This document shows positions 1-9,619 of a DNA stretch of 64,000 nucleotides, in pieces. Made by a program: the position numbers and the translations under genes. The notes under the pieces were generated by a model. The model was not told the origin of the DNA. It was given only the letters and a program-made list of their open reading frames with translations, and did not search any database. How positions within the stretch are numbered: position 1 is the first letter of the stretch; the number at the start of each line of letters is the position of its first letter. Source of the stretch: DAHUXN01 sp963729815 (lineage in GTDB: Bacteria > Acidobacteriota > Terriglobia > Acidiferrales > UBA7541); contig CAVSPU010000004.1 in NCBI GenBank assembly GCA_963729815.1, positions 682,001-746,000 on the forward strand, read 5' to 3'.

Positions 1-2
1 CT

Positions 3-3000
3 TCTCTGCCCATTGAGCATTTGAGTTCAATCTCTCAAAGAGTCTTCTCCGGTCCGGGCGGCATCGATCCATATTCGTCAGCCGTGTCCGATGTCTACCA
101 GGATCTATTCCAAGAAGGTTCCTACACCGGCAAGGGCATTTACGACATCGATGCCTTTGAAGCGGCCCTAGCGGGCAAGGCGCCGGCAAATGCGCTCTTG
201 AGCCACGACCTCTTTGAAGGCATTTTCACCCGGGTTGCCCTGGCCACAGACGTTGAGCTGTTTGAAGAATTCCCGTCGCGTTATGAGGTGGTCGCAGCAC
301 GCCAGCACCGATGGGCCCGCGGCGACTGGCAACTTTTACCTTGGCTTTTCGGGCGCGGCTATCCGGAGCCGGGAAAACGAAAACTTACCCGGGTTCCAAC
401 AATCGGCCGCTGGAAGATTTTCGACAATCTGCGCCGCACTCTGTCAGCACCCGCCGCATTTCTGACGTTGGTTCTTGGGTGGCTTCTGCCGACTGCCTCT
501 CCCTGGATATGGACGCGATTCATTATCGCAACAGTCGCAATCCCGGCGCTGCTGCCATTCCTCATCGGACTTAACCCGCGTCGAAAAGGCATTTCGCTGC
601 GAAGCCATTTTCGCGGCGTGCTCAGCGATCTGGTGCTTGGCGCATCCCAGATCGGCCTGACGTTCGCGTTCCTGGCATACCAGAGCTGGCTGATGTCTGA
701 CGCGATACTGCGCACCCTGGGCCGCTTGTGTGTCACGCACAGAAACCTGCTCGAATGGGTGACGGCGGCGCAGTCTAAAATTTCAGTGAAATCAAAATTG
801 TCCGCCGCATACAAACGCATGGCCGGTGGTGTTGTGCTGGCCATCGCGGTGTTCGTAGTGGTGATCTTTGGGCATCACCAAGCATGGGCCGCAGCAGCCC
901 CATTTTTTCTTCTCTGGGCCGCGGCTCCCGCCATTTCGCTCTGGATTAGCCGTGTGCCACAGTCCCCCGGCGAGAGCCCGTTGTCGCTGGCGGACAAACA
1001 AGCTTTCCGCTTGATTGCCCGCCGCACTTGGCGCTTCTTCGAGGTTTTTGTTTCCCCCGAGGACCATGCGCTCCCTCCCGACAATTTTCAGGAAATACCC
1101 AAGCCCGTTATCGCGCACCGAACCTCGCCCACCAACATCGGGCTCTATCTTCTTTCCACGGTCTGCGCGCGGGACTTCGGATGGCAGGGCACGCTGGGCA
1201 CGGTGGAGCGGCTGGAAGCGACGCTGGCGACCATGAGCCAGATGGAATTGTTCCGAGGACACTTCTACAACTGGTACGACACGCGTGATCTTCACCCGCT
1301 CGAGCCCAAGTACATTTCCTCGGTTGACAGCGGGAATCTCGCCGGGCATTTGCTGGCCCTCGGGAACAGTTGCCGTGAACTGATCGAAAAATCATCGGTG
1401 GGACCGCACCTTCTCGCCGGAATGGAGGATACGGTTCGCCTGCTGAGCGAGGCGCTCGGCAAAATCGCCGACACGCCACGCACACACATCGTCACGCGGA
1501 AACAACTAAGCAATGCCGTCGACGCGATGATGGCCGCGCTTCGTTCCCTGCCCGTTGAATCCGTGGATTGGGCGAATTGCTTCAAAGAGTGGCGCGCGCA
1601 CGCCCAAACCATAGCCGATATTGCCCAGGCTCTCGCACAGGAGCACGGAGGTGGTCCGGAGTCCGAATTGCACACCTGGGCCGATGCGCTCAGGGCTTGC
1701 GTCGAGAGCCATTTCCGTGATGCGGGAATCCTGATTCCGTGGATGCGCCTGAACCCGAATGACATCGCGAGCATGGCCAAGAGTCTTCAAGACCAAGCAC
1801 CCGAATGGAAGGCGATCGAACTGTCGCTGCGTTTCGTTCCCACGCTCGCCGATGCACCGGACAGATTCGATACTGCTCTGTATCAACTTTCCGCGTTGCG
1901 CGCTCGTCTGATGGAGAGTCCTCCAAAAGATCCGAAAACGATTGCGCGAATTGATTCGCTGGCCGAAGCGCTTAGGCTCTCGGCTGTGGATGCCGCCGCC
2001 CTCATTCGCCGTCTTTCAGCGATTGCCGAGACGACAGGAGACATGTTCCAGGCGATGAAATTCGATTTTCTGTTTGACGATGCGCAGAAGCTTTTCTCGA
2101 TTGGTTATCGACTCTCGGATGGAAGTTTGGATCCCAATTGTTATGACTTACTTGCTTCCGAGGCGCGCCTGGCAAGCTTCATCGCCATCGCGAAAGGCGA
2201 AGCCCCGCCGTCACACTGGTTTCACCTGGGCCGGGCGCTCACACCCGTGGGCCGGGATTCCGCACTCATTTCCTGGGCGGGCTCGATGTTCGAATACCTC
2301 ATGCCGGCGCTCGTGATGCACTCCCCGGGAGGGAGTCTGCTAAGCCAAACGTACGAACTGGTCGTGCGCCGTCAAATTGAATATGGCGGGGAGCGCGGCG
2401 TGCCCTGGGGAGAGTCCGAATCGGCATACAACGCACGCGACGTCGACCTCACGTATCAATACTCCAGTTTTGGAGTGCCAGGACTGGGACTCAAGAGGGG
2501 CTTGGGTGAGGATGTCGTTATCGCGCCGTATGCTACAGCACTTGCAGCCATGATTGACCCCGCGGCGGCGCTGCAAAATTTTCAGCGGCTCGAAGAAGCA
2601 GGCGGAAACGGCAAATACGGTTTCTATGAAGCCCTCGATTATACGAGCGCGCGCCTCCCCGAAGGCGAAACAGTGGCCGTGGTGCGCACCTACCTGGCGC
2701 ATCATCAGGGAATGTCATTAATTGCCATCGCCGACCTGATAAGCGATGGCGCGATGCGCAGCCGTTTTCACGCCGAGCCCATGGTGCAGGCCACCGAACT
2801 GCTTTTGCAGGAACGCACACCGCGCGACGTGCTGGTTTCGCGGCCGCGCGCGGAGGAAGTATCTGCCGCTGCGCATGTGCGTGAACTTGTTCCGCCGGTG
2901 CTGCGACAGTTCACCACTCCGCACGGTTCTACTCCGCGGACGCATCTGCTATCCAACGGACGGTATGCCGTGATGTTGACCGCAGCGGGTTCAGGCTATA

Positions 3001-6000
3001 GCCGCTGGCGGGACATTGCCATGACGAGGTGGCGGGAGGACGCCACACGCGATTGCTGGGGCAGCTATATATTTCTATGTGATGCACAGACCGGCGAAGT
3101 CTGGTCAGCCGGCTATCAGCCGAGCGGCGTCGAACCTGACGCCTACGAAGTTTGCTTCTACGAGGACCGCGCTGAGTTTGTCCGCCGAGACAGAGCGCTG
3201 ACCACCACTCTTGAGGTGGTCGTGTCCCCCGAGGATGATGCGGAGATGCGCCGCGTTTCCGTCACCAATCTGGGCACAAGCACGCGGGAGATTCAGGTCA
3301 CGTCATACGCCGAGCTTTGCCTGGCACCCCAGGCCGCCGATGCGGCCCACCCGGCGTTTTCGAACTTGTTCGTGGAGACCGATTTTGATCATGAAGTTGG
3401 AGCGCTGCTTGCGACGCGCCGCAGGCAATCCGAAAAGGAGACGGCTGTTTGGGCCGCGCACGTGGCTGTTGTGGAGGGCGAAACTGTCGGCGACCTGCGA
3501 TTCGAGTCGGACCGCTCGCGGTTTATCGGGCGAGGGCACGACGTGCGCAACCCCGTGTCGATTATCGACGGACGACCGCTTTCAAATACCGTTGGCTCTG
3601 TACTCGATCCGGTGTTCAGCTTGAGGCGCACGGTACGCATTCCTCCCGGAGCCACGGCACACGTTGTTTTTTCGACCATCGTCGCCTCGACACGGGAGCA
3701 GGTGATGGAACTCGCGGACAAGTATCGTGGCGCCGCAACATTTGAGCGCACGCTCGCGTTGGCATGGACACAAGCGCGCGTACAGCTCCATCACTTGGAT
3801 ATCACTCTCGACGAAGCCAACTTGTTCCAGAGGCTTGCAAACTCCGTGTTGTACTCCGACGCTTCGCTGCGGCCATCTTCCGATGTTCTCAGCGGCAGCA
3901 CACTGGAGCGTTCCGCATTGTGGGCGCACGGAATCTCCGGGGATCTGCCCATCGTTGTGGTGCGCATCGATGAAACAGAGGATGTCGAGGTCGTGCGCCA
4001 ATTGCTGCGCGCACATGAATACTGGCGCACGAAGCAATTATCCGTTGATGTGGTCGTCATAAATGAAAGGTCCTCCTCATACGCACAGGAGTTGCAGACG
4101 GCTCTGGATCAACTCGTGCGCGGAAGCCGATTGCGGCTCTCCCCGGACACCGATAATGTGCGCGGTAGTATTTTTCTCCTGCGGGCAGACCTGATCTCTC
4201 CGCTGGAGCGTGCGCTGCTTCAAACCATCGCGCGATCTGTGTTGCTCAGCCGGCGTGGCACGTTGTCGGAGCAAGTCAATCGATCTCAACGTGCAGAAAC
4301 TGTGACGCCTCCCATCCCCCGGCCGCCGCGCCCGGCCAAACGCCTGGACGTGGCTCTTCCCCAGCGCGCTCTCGATTCCTTCAACGGCCTGGGCGGCTTT
4401 GCTCATGGCGGCCGCGAATACGTGACCGTCCTGGGAGAAGGATTGCGGACTCCCGCGCCCTGGATAAACGTGATCACGAATCCTTCGTTTGGTTTCCTGG
4501 TATCGGAATCCGGCTCGGGCCACACCTGGTCTCTCAACAGCCATGAAAACCAGCTCACGCCATGGTTCAACGATCCGGTGACGGATCCTCCCGGAGAAGC
4601 CATTTATATTCGCGACGAAAACACGGGTGAGATATGGAGCCCCACGGCGCTGCCGATTCGCGATGAAGTTGCTCCGTACATTGCTCGCCACGGCCATGGC
4701 TATAGCCGATTCCATCATGGCTCGCACGGGATTCTGGTTGAGCTGCTGCAATTCGTGCCGCTGAAAGACCCGATCAAGATTTCGCGGCTCACTCTAAGGA
4801 ATGATTCCGGCCGCATGCGGCGTCTCTCCGTAACCGCGTATGCCGAATGGGTGTTGGGCAGCTCGCGCAGCGATTCGGCGCCATATCTCGTAACTGAACT
4901 CGATTCGGAAACGGGCGCCGTCTTCGCGAGAAGCGCATGGGGCGGAGAATTCAAAGGGCGCATCGCTTTCGCGGATCTGGGAGGCAGACAGGAATCTGTT
5001 AGTGGCGACCGAACGGAATTCCTTGGCCGCAATGGGACGTTGGGACATCCGGCCGCGCTGGAGCGAGGTGGCCCGCTTTCCGGGAAGGTGGGGCCGGGTC
5101 TCGATCCTTGCGCGGCATTGCAAGCCTCCATTGAATTGCGCCCCGGCATGAGCGCGGAAATTCTGTTTTTCCTGGGACAAGAGGAAAACAGAGAGCGGGT
5201 GCGCGAGTTGTTGAACCGATATCGCGTCGCGGACTTGAATGCAATCCTTTCCGAGGTCACGGGGCAGTGGGACACGATCCTCGACACTGTGCAGGTCACA
5301 ACGCCCGAGCCAGCCATGGACCTGCTTATGAACCGCTGGTTGCTCTATCAGACGTTGTCATCTCGAATGTGGGCGCGCGCGGCGTTTTATCAATTGAGTG
5401 GTGCGTACGGCTTTCGCGATCAACTGCAGGATGGGATGGCCCTGTGCGTCGCCAAGCGGGAAGTCACGCGCGAGCATCTTCTGCGCGCGGCCTCGCGGCA
5501 ATTCATCGAAGGTGACGTACAACACTGGTGGCATCCGCCCTCGGGGAAGGGCGTGCGAACGCGGATCTCGGATGACCTTCTCTGGTTGCCTTACGCTGTC
5601 GTCCAGTTCATTGAAGCGACCGGAGAGATGGGTGTGCTGGAAGAAGTGGTGCCATTCATCGAGGGGGATTTGCTTGCCGAAGGACAGAACGAATCCTATT
5701 TCCAACCGCGCGTGTCGGAGACTCGCGCGACATTGTTTGAGCATTGCGCCCGCGCGCTGGACCGCAGTCTCGGCGTTGGGAGTCACGGCTTGCCATTGAT
5801 GGGCATAGGCGATTGGAATGACGGCATGAACCGGGTCGGCGAGCATGGGAAGGGAGAAAGCGTTTGGCTCGGTTGGTTTCTGCACACAATTCTTTGGGAG
5901 TTCGCCAAAATTGCCGACGCGCGCGGCGAACACGGCCGCGCGGAGGCTTGGCGTCTCCACGTAAGCGCGCTGAAGGCGGCGCTTGAGCGCGAGGGTTGGG

Positions 6001-6776
6001 ATGGCGAATGGTATCGCCGAGCTTACTTCGATGACGGCACTCCGCTGGGCTCTTCCCAAAACCTGGAATGCAAAATCGACTCGATCGCGCAATCCTGGGG
6101 AATCATCAGCGGCACTGCCGAACCTGGCCGCGCGGCGCGCGCCATGGGGGCTGTGGACCAGCAACTCGTGCGTCGTCCCGAAGGACTCGTTCTGCTCCTC
6201 ACACCGCCCTTTGAAAACACGCAGCACGATCCAGGCTACATTAAAGGTTACGTGCCCGGCATCCGGGAAAACGGGGGGCAGTACACACACGCCGCCGCGT
6301 GGACGGTCATTGCGTTTGCGGCCCTCGGTGATGGCGACAAGGCCGTAGATTTGTTCCGCATGCTGAATCCAATCAACCGCACCAATTCACGATCGGCCGT
6401 CCAGCGCTACAAAGTCGAGCCCTATGTGCTTTCTGGCGATGTGTATTCCGAACCGCCGCACGTGGGACGCGGCGGATGGACCTGGTACAGTGGCTCGGCT
6501 GGCTGGCTCTATCGCGCGGGTATGGAATGGATTCTGGGGTTCCGCGTGCGCGGCCAAATGCTTAGCATAGACCCTTGTATCCCGCGAAACTGGCCAGGCT
6601 ATTCCGTCAATTTCCGATATCACTCCGCAACCTACAAGATCACGGTGGAAAATCCCCTCGGCCTCTGCCGCGGTGTTGCTTCAATCAGCGTAGACGGCAA
6701 GGGAATCACCGGTCGCACAAATATCCCACTCGCAGATGATGGCGCAGAGCATCAGGTTCTAATCGTGCTGGGGTAA
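3..6776 (+). CDS. ndvB: Cyclic beta-1,2-glucan synthase-type protein, 5' end outside window
   Basis: The frame is open to the left edge, so the TTG at 21 is not a real start; about 2257 residues are visible of a family usually near 2800. The order is the end of a GT84 transferase domain (HDLFEG, then the QxxRW-like QHRWARGDW near residue 100), hydrophobic segments at about 140-310, a glycoamylase-like region (GVPGLGLKRG near 820, HHQGMS near 895), two GH94-type beta-sandwich regions, and a C-terminal GH94 barrel with GIGDWNDGM near 1930 carrying the expected acidic catalytic Asp. In the known family the transferase builds beta-1,2-glucan on the inner membrane and the GH94 part trims it to set ring size. 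The product made here is inferred. The reading frame is intact and no partner gene is visible. Confidence 0.9.
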   Translation, partial: SLPIEHLSSISQRVFSGPGGIDPYSSAVSDVYQDLFQEGSYTGKGIYDIDAFEAALAGKAPANALLSHDLFEGIFTRVALATDVELFEEFPSRYEVVAARQHRWARGDWQLLPWLFGRGYPEPGKRKLTRVPTIGRWKIFDNLRRTLSAPAAFLTLVLGWLLPTASPWIWTRFIIATVAIPALLPFLIGLNPRRKGISLRSHFRGVLSDLVLGASQIGLTFAFLAYQSWLMSDAILRTLGRLCVTHRNLLEWVTAAQSKISVKSKLSAAYKRMAGGVVLAIAVFVVVIFGHHQAWAAAAPFFLLWAAAPAISLWISRVPQSPGESPLSLADKQAFRLIARRTWRFFEVFVSPEDHALPPDNFQEIPKPVIAHRTSPTNIGLYLLSTVCARDFGWQGTLGTVERLEATLATMSQMELFRGHFYNWYDTRDLHPLEPKYISSVDSGNLAGHLLALGNSCRELIEKSSVGPHLLAGMEDTVRLLSEALGKIADTPRTHIVTRKQLSNAVDAMMAALRSLPVESVDWANCFKEWRAHAQTIADIAQALAQEHGGGPESELHTWADALRACVESHFRDAGILIPWMRLNPNDIASMAKSLQDQAPEWKAIELSLRFVPTLADAPDRFDTALYQLSALRARLMESPPKDPKTIARIDSLAEALRLSAVDAAALIRRLSAIAETTGDMFQAMKFDFLFDDAQKLFSIGYRLSDGSLDPNCYDLLASEARLASFIAIAKGEAPPSHWFHLGRALTPVGRDSALISWAGSMFEYLMPALVMHSPGGSLLSQTYELVVRRQIEYGGERGVPWGESESAYNARDVDLTYQYSSFGVPGLGLKRGLGEDVVIAPYATALAAMIDPAAALQNFQRLEEAGGNGKYGFYEALDYTSARLPEGETVAVVRTYLAHHQGMSLIAIADLISDGAMRSRFHAEPMVQATELLLQERTPRDVLVSRPRAEEVSAAAHVRELVPPVLRQFTTPHGSTPRTHLLSNGRYAVMLTAAGSGYSRWRDIAMTRWREDATRDCWGSYIFLCDAQTGEVWSAGYQPSGVEPDAYEVCFYEDRAEFVRRDRALTTTLEVVVSPEDDAEMRRVSVTNLGTSTREIQVTSYAELCLAPQAADAAHPAFSNLFVETDFDHEVGALLATRRRQSEKETAVWAAHVAVVEGETVGDLRFESDRSRFIGRGHDVRNPVSIIDGRPLSNTVGSVLDPVFSLRRTVRIPPGATAHVVFSTIVASTREQVMELADKYRGAATFERTLALAWTQARVQLHHLDITLDEANLFQRLANSVLYSDASLRPSSDVLSGSTLERSALWAHGISGDLPIVVVRIDETEDVEVVRQLLRAHEYWRTKQLSVDVVVINERSSSYAQELQTALDQLVRGSRLRLSPDTDNVRGSIFLLRADLISPLERALLQTIARSVLLSRRGTLSEQVNRSQRAETVTPPIPRPPRPAKRLDVALPQRALDSFNGLGGFAHGGREYVTVLGEGLRTPAPWINVITNPSFGFLVSESGSGHTWSLNSHENQLTPWFNDPVTDPPGEAIYIRDENTGEIWSPTALPIRDEVAPYIARHGHGYSRFHHGSHGILVELLQFVPLKDPIKISRLTLRNDSGRMRRLSVTAYAEWVLGSSRSDSAPYLVTELDSETGAVFARSAWGGEFKGRIAFADLGGRQESVSGDRTEFLGRNGTLGHPAALERGGPLSGKVGPGLDPCAALQASIELRPGMSAEILFFLGQEENRERVRELLNRYRVADLNAILSEVTGQWDTILDTVQVTTPEPAMDLLMNRWLLYQTLSSRMWARAAFYQLSGAYGFRDQLQDGMALCVAKREVTREHLLRAASRQFIEGDVQHWWHPPSGKGVRTRISDDLLWLPYAVVQFIEATGEMGVLEEVVPFIEGDLLAEGQNESYFQPRVSETRATLFEHCARALDRSLGVGSHGLPLMGIGDWNDGMNRVGEHGKGESVWLGWFLHTILWEFAKIADARGEHGRAEAWRLHVSALKAALEREGWDGEWYRRAYFDDGTPLGSSQNLECKIDSIAQSWGIISGTAEPGRAARAMGAVDQQLVRRPEGLVLLLTPPFENTQHDPGYIKGYVPGIRENGGQYTHAAAWTVIAFAALGDGDKAVDLFRMLNPINRTNSRSAVQRYKVEPYVLSGDVYSEPPHVGRGGWTWYSGSAGWLYRAGMEWILGFRVRGQMLSIDPCIPRNWPGYSVNFRYHSATYKITVENPLGLCRGVASISVDGKGITGRTNIPLADDGAEHQVLIVLG

Positions 6777-6930
6777 CCAGAGGAAGCTGGCCAGACTGTG
6801 CCGTCTGCACGCCAAAGCACGAGGTTTGATACGGACCTACCTCTCAAAGTCCTTCCTCAATAAGGCAGCCAAAGACATCGATTGTTACAAATCTCCCTCC
6901 AACTCGCGGATTGCGATAGAATTCAAATGA
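6777..6930. other. Intergenic, no gene seen
   Basis: Short spacer between the glucan synthase stop codon and the stranded tRNA-Ser half. I see no ORF or convincing terminator in it. Confidence 0.5.
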
Positions 6931-6969
6931 GGAGGGGTAGGAAAGTGGTTGACTCCGGCGGTCTTGAAA
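6931..6969 (+). pseudogene. Stranded 5' half of tRNA-Ser (left end of element 1)
   Basis: These 39 bases read as the acceptor 5' strand (GGAGGGG), D-arm and anticodon stem-loop of a serine tRNA, and then homology to the intact tRNA at 10710 stops. The D-stem is GGA/TCC here and GGT/ACC in the intact gene, so both versions pair. This suggests a once-functional half rather than random similarity. The last 15 bases (6955-6969, CCGGCGGTCTTGAAA) are identical to 10734-10748 and mark the integration core. Inference: this is the original chromosomal 5' half, cut off when element 1 inserted in the anticodon loop. Confidence 0.8.
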
Positions 6970-7090
6970 CGCTAATTCACCTTTCGGCTAACTGACGGAG
7001 AATTCAACTAAATCCCTTCGCCAGCCGTCAGATACAACGAATTCCAGTTTTCTGGATTGAGCTGATTTTTGCCTGTTTTATGCGGTTTAC

Positions 7091-7108
7091 TGTGACAATT
7101 TTGTGACA
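7091..7108 (+). promoter_or_regulatory. Putative integrase arm sites, left end of element 1
   Basis: Two TGTGACA direct repeats (7091-7097 and 7102-7108) are separated by 4 bases. The same arrangement, TGTGACA-N4-TGTGACAGT, is at 10610-10628 near the other end. The matched spacing at both termini argues for recombinase arm binding; this is inferred, not shown. Confidence 0.6.
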
Positions 7109-7109
7109 G

Positions 7110-7288
7110 TCAGCTAATTTTGGTCCCGCGCATTTGATTTTCACACTCACCAGACAGGAGCGGTTTTCCAGAGTTTGAGGAATTGTGTGTGCGGGGAAAT
7201 TCTCCAGTCCCGTTTACGAGTCGCATTTGTTTGCCGGTGGAATTTTCAGCCGACGGCTCGCGCTGGACCAAGCAATCATACACGTAAG
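7110..7288. other. Left-end spacer of element 1
   Basis: Low-complexity spacer between the putative arm sites and the end of the small membrane-protein gene. No supported gene. Confidence 0.4.
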
Positions 7289-7588
7289 TCATATCATCTT
7301 GGTTGTATCCCGTCGGGATCTACCGCGAATAAGATCGATGCACAGGCCAACGAGAAAACCCTCAACGGCTAGGCAAGCCACGAGATACAGATTGAATAGA
7401 ACGTCAGTCCTCCGAGTAAGGGGAGAGCCGCTAAAAAGTTTGGCTCCCAGCCATAACGCGGGATAGCCGAGGGTGCGCACCCATGAAAAGGTTAAAGCTT
7501 TGTTTGTGCTGGAATAGAAGATCAATTCAAGAGCGAGCATCGTTAAACCGCCAGCTGTGCTCAGCAATTTCGAGTACCGTAGGTTCAT
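7289..7588 (-). CDS. Small membrane protein, candidate immunity protein
   Basis: The likely product is 99 residues from the ATG at 7588; a longer upstream start would overlap the Rhs gene. Two or three hydrophobic segments are visible (about residues 8-30, 40-55 and 68-92), then a basic tail (RGRSRRDTTK). The start lies 25 bases after the stop of the Rhs/toxin-like gene on the same strand, which is where immunity genes of polymorphic toxins usually sit. I recognise no family and the ribosome-binding site is weak. The immunity role is inferred only from position and size; an unrelated small membrane protein is equally possible. Confidence 0.5.
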   Translation of the reverse strand: MNLRYSKLLSTAGGLTMLALELIFYSSTNKALTFSWVRTLGYPALWLGAKLFSGSPLTRRTDVLFNLYLVACLAVEGFLVGLCIDLIRGRSRRDTTKMI

Positions 7589-7613
7589 TTTAGGTATCTT
7601 TCTGATTGTGCGA

Positions 7614-9506
7614 TCAGTGCACCGTGCGCGCTGCATTGTTCGGGCCGATAGGCCCATATACTTGTTGACGCATGCGATTTTCCCATCGCAGTGCCTCGTT
7701 GGATGTGTTCAAGTCCGGAGCGATTCCGCTGGCACCGGGAATGAGGCCATTTTGCGCAGCGTTTATGTTCTGCCACATTTTCCACGCGTGGCCGAATTCA
7801 TGGAAGGCATCGATGGGAAGCGTATAATCTTGCACTGTTCCGGGGCCGAATTTTGACCGACCTGCGATCGTATCTTCGAAGAAGATGTTGGCCTCCGCGA
7901 GATTGTTGGCGTTTATTAGGACACGTGGGTTCGCATTCCCGATCTCGCCGGGTGCATAAGTGTAACCGCCTTGACCAGCCCCAGCGCCGGGGAGGTCTCT
8001 GTCTGTGACCCCGAATTCCAGAGTTTGAGTAGCTCCCACTAGGTCTCCGAGACTCTTAGCACCGCCGCTTAGCGATTCAAAGTTACCGATATCGCCTTTG
8101 ATTCCTACAAAATATCGGGTATTGTCGCCGTCCTTGACCTCATTGATATAGAGGCGGGACGCGGCATCTTTGTTTCCGGTGGCGTCCTGAAGCACCTTGA
8201 GCTCGTTCGCGCGCTGTGTAGTGCAATCGTTGGAACCGCTAGCGCATATTAATTCGACCGCCGCTCCGTCTGGGTCGACGTAAATGAGAGGATTATTCCG
8301 CGCGTACGCGTAACGGTTCCAGGTCTGGGGATTTCCGAGTTCCCAGTCGTTTGAGATTGAATCGGGCGACACAAATCTGCCCATCGAGGGGCGAGAATAC
8401 CTGTATCCAAAGTAGTCATTTCCGCTCTCGGTATCACGTTCTTTGGCGGTGAACTTGTAATGCGAGCCACAACTGCTCGTGTAGTCCACTTCCTGGCCGT
8501 AGGGCAGAAAGTCCGCGTCATAACAAGGACTTGTTTGTCCGGACTGGACCATTTCGCGCGAAGAACCCAGGTGGTCCGCGAAATAATAAAAAATGTTCCC
8601 AGAGGAGTCGCGCCGGGCGATGCGTTTCCCGCCAAAGAAAATGTACTCACTGAAGCTGGTATTGGTCATGCTTCCGCTCAAATCCGTCTCGTCGAGGGCA
8701 TCGCCATTCAGCCCGTACCAGTAGATCGTCCCTCCCGACTTTTCCACGCGCTTCCCGTCGCCGTCGTAGCTGTAAGTAACAGGGCCCGTGGTGGAAGTGA
8801 CTTGGCCTTCGCCATTCCATACGTAATTATTGATGCCATCACTCATCATATTGCCTGCTGCATCGTACTTGAAACCAGAGGTCGAAATTTGGTTGCTTCC
8901 GTTCGTGTTCATGGCCAGAGTGAAGGCAAAGGGAGTTGTCGCAGTGCAACCGGCATAGCCGCTGAGAGTGCTCGTCGCAGTGAGATTTGCCCAAGGGTCG
9001 ATAGTGAACTGGAAACCAAAACAATCAGCCCCTGACGTGCCTTGAGTATACGCTGTGTATATCCGGTTCAAGGAGTCGTATGTAAAGCTCTGAGTGCGCG
9101 CGGAATTGCGATTGTTCGCGATGCCTGCGACGTTGCCGTTATCTCCCGGATTTCCCGCGCCCCAGTTGAAATTGTACTTCAGGTCGAGAATGGTCCCGGT
9201 CGTGTCGGTGCCACTGCACTGCGTTGTGCTCCACGGCAAAGCCGTGCCGGTGGTCGCGTACATCCAGCAAGGCTGCAACCGGTTGTTATAGATATAGGTG
9301 GAGTACAGATTCGAGCCATTCTGAAGAGAGGCGAGTGCACCGGCAGCCGTGTAGTGCGCGTTTGTCACATAGTTGATGGAATTGGCCGTGTCCACCGCTG
9401 AGAGCGGCAGCCCTGCACCGCCGGTCGAGTACGTTATCGTGCGCGTGCTGGGGTAAGTGAGCGTGTAGATCGAGCCGTCCACATAGGGGTAATGATTTGG
9501 CAGCAT
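7614..9506 (-). CDS. 5'-truncated Rhs protein with HExxH C-terminal toxin-like domain
   Basis: A 630-residue ORF opens straight after an in-frame TGA. It shows YD/Rhs-type beta repeats from the first residues (for example YVDGSIYTLTYP) and the Rhs core (YFADHLGS, GYRYSRPSMGRFVSPD), ending at DPDG near residue 411. Full Rhs proteins are usually over 1000 residues with an N-terminal delivery region, so this is the 3' part of a larger gene. After the core comes a variable domain of about 215 residues with HEFGHAW near residue 568 and NEALRWENRMR about 40 residues later. That layout is of a zincin protease with a downstream Glu ligand, as in HExxH Rhs toxins. No signal peptide or secretion partner is visible, so without upstream sequence it may be silent cargo. 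A membrane protein follows at 7588. Confidence 0.75.
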   Translation of the reverse strand: MLPNHYPYVDGSIYTLTYPSTRTITYSTGGAGLPLSAVDTANSINYVTNAHYTAAGALASLQNGSNLYSTYIYNNRLQPCWMYATTGTALPWSTTQCSGTDTTGTILDLKYNFNWGAGNPGDNGNVAGIANNRNSARTQSFTYDSLNRIYTAYTQGTSGADCFGFQFTIDPWANLTATSTLSGYAGCTATTPFAFTLAMNTNGSNQISTSGFKYDAAGNMMSDGINNYVWNGEGQVTSTTGPVTYSYDGDGKRVEKSGGTIYWYGLNGDALDETDLSGSMTNTSFSEYIFFGGKRIARRDSSGNIFYYFADHLGSSREMVQSGQTSPCYDADFLPYGQEVDYTSSCGSHYKFTAKERDTESGNDYFGYRYSRPSMGRFVSPDSISNDWELGNPQTWNRYAYARNNPLIYVDPDGAAVELICASGSNDCTTQRANELKVLQDATGNKDAASRLYINEVKDGDNTRYFVGIKGDIGNFESLSGGAKSLGDLVGATQTLEFGVTDRDLPGAGAGQGGYTYAPGEIGNANPRVLINANNLAEANIFFEDTIAGRSKFGPGTVQDYTLPIDAFHEFGHAWKMWQNINAAQNGLIPGASGIAPDLNTSNEALRWENRMRQQVYGPIGPNNAARTVH

Positions 9507-9574
9507 TCATAGAAGCAAACAAGCAGCTTCCCCGGAAAGAGGTCTCGTACTCAGGCAGCCGCGCGATTCCTTGC

Positions 9575-9580
9575 TACAAT
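9575..9580 (+). promoter_or_regulatory. Candidate -10 element for the element 1 integrase
   Basis: TACAAT lies about 40 bases before the integrase start. The -35 region at the proper distance (CAGGCA) is poor, so the promoter is weak or depends on an activator. Confidence 0.35.
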
Positions 9581-9619
9581 ACCCGTGCGGCTGGCAAAGG
9601 GTAGAAAAGAGAGCCGCAA

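Noticed and set aside
21..6776. TTG at 21 as the start of the glucan synthase
   Set aside because: The frame is open to the left edge and the first visible residues are already inside the transferase domain.
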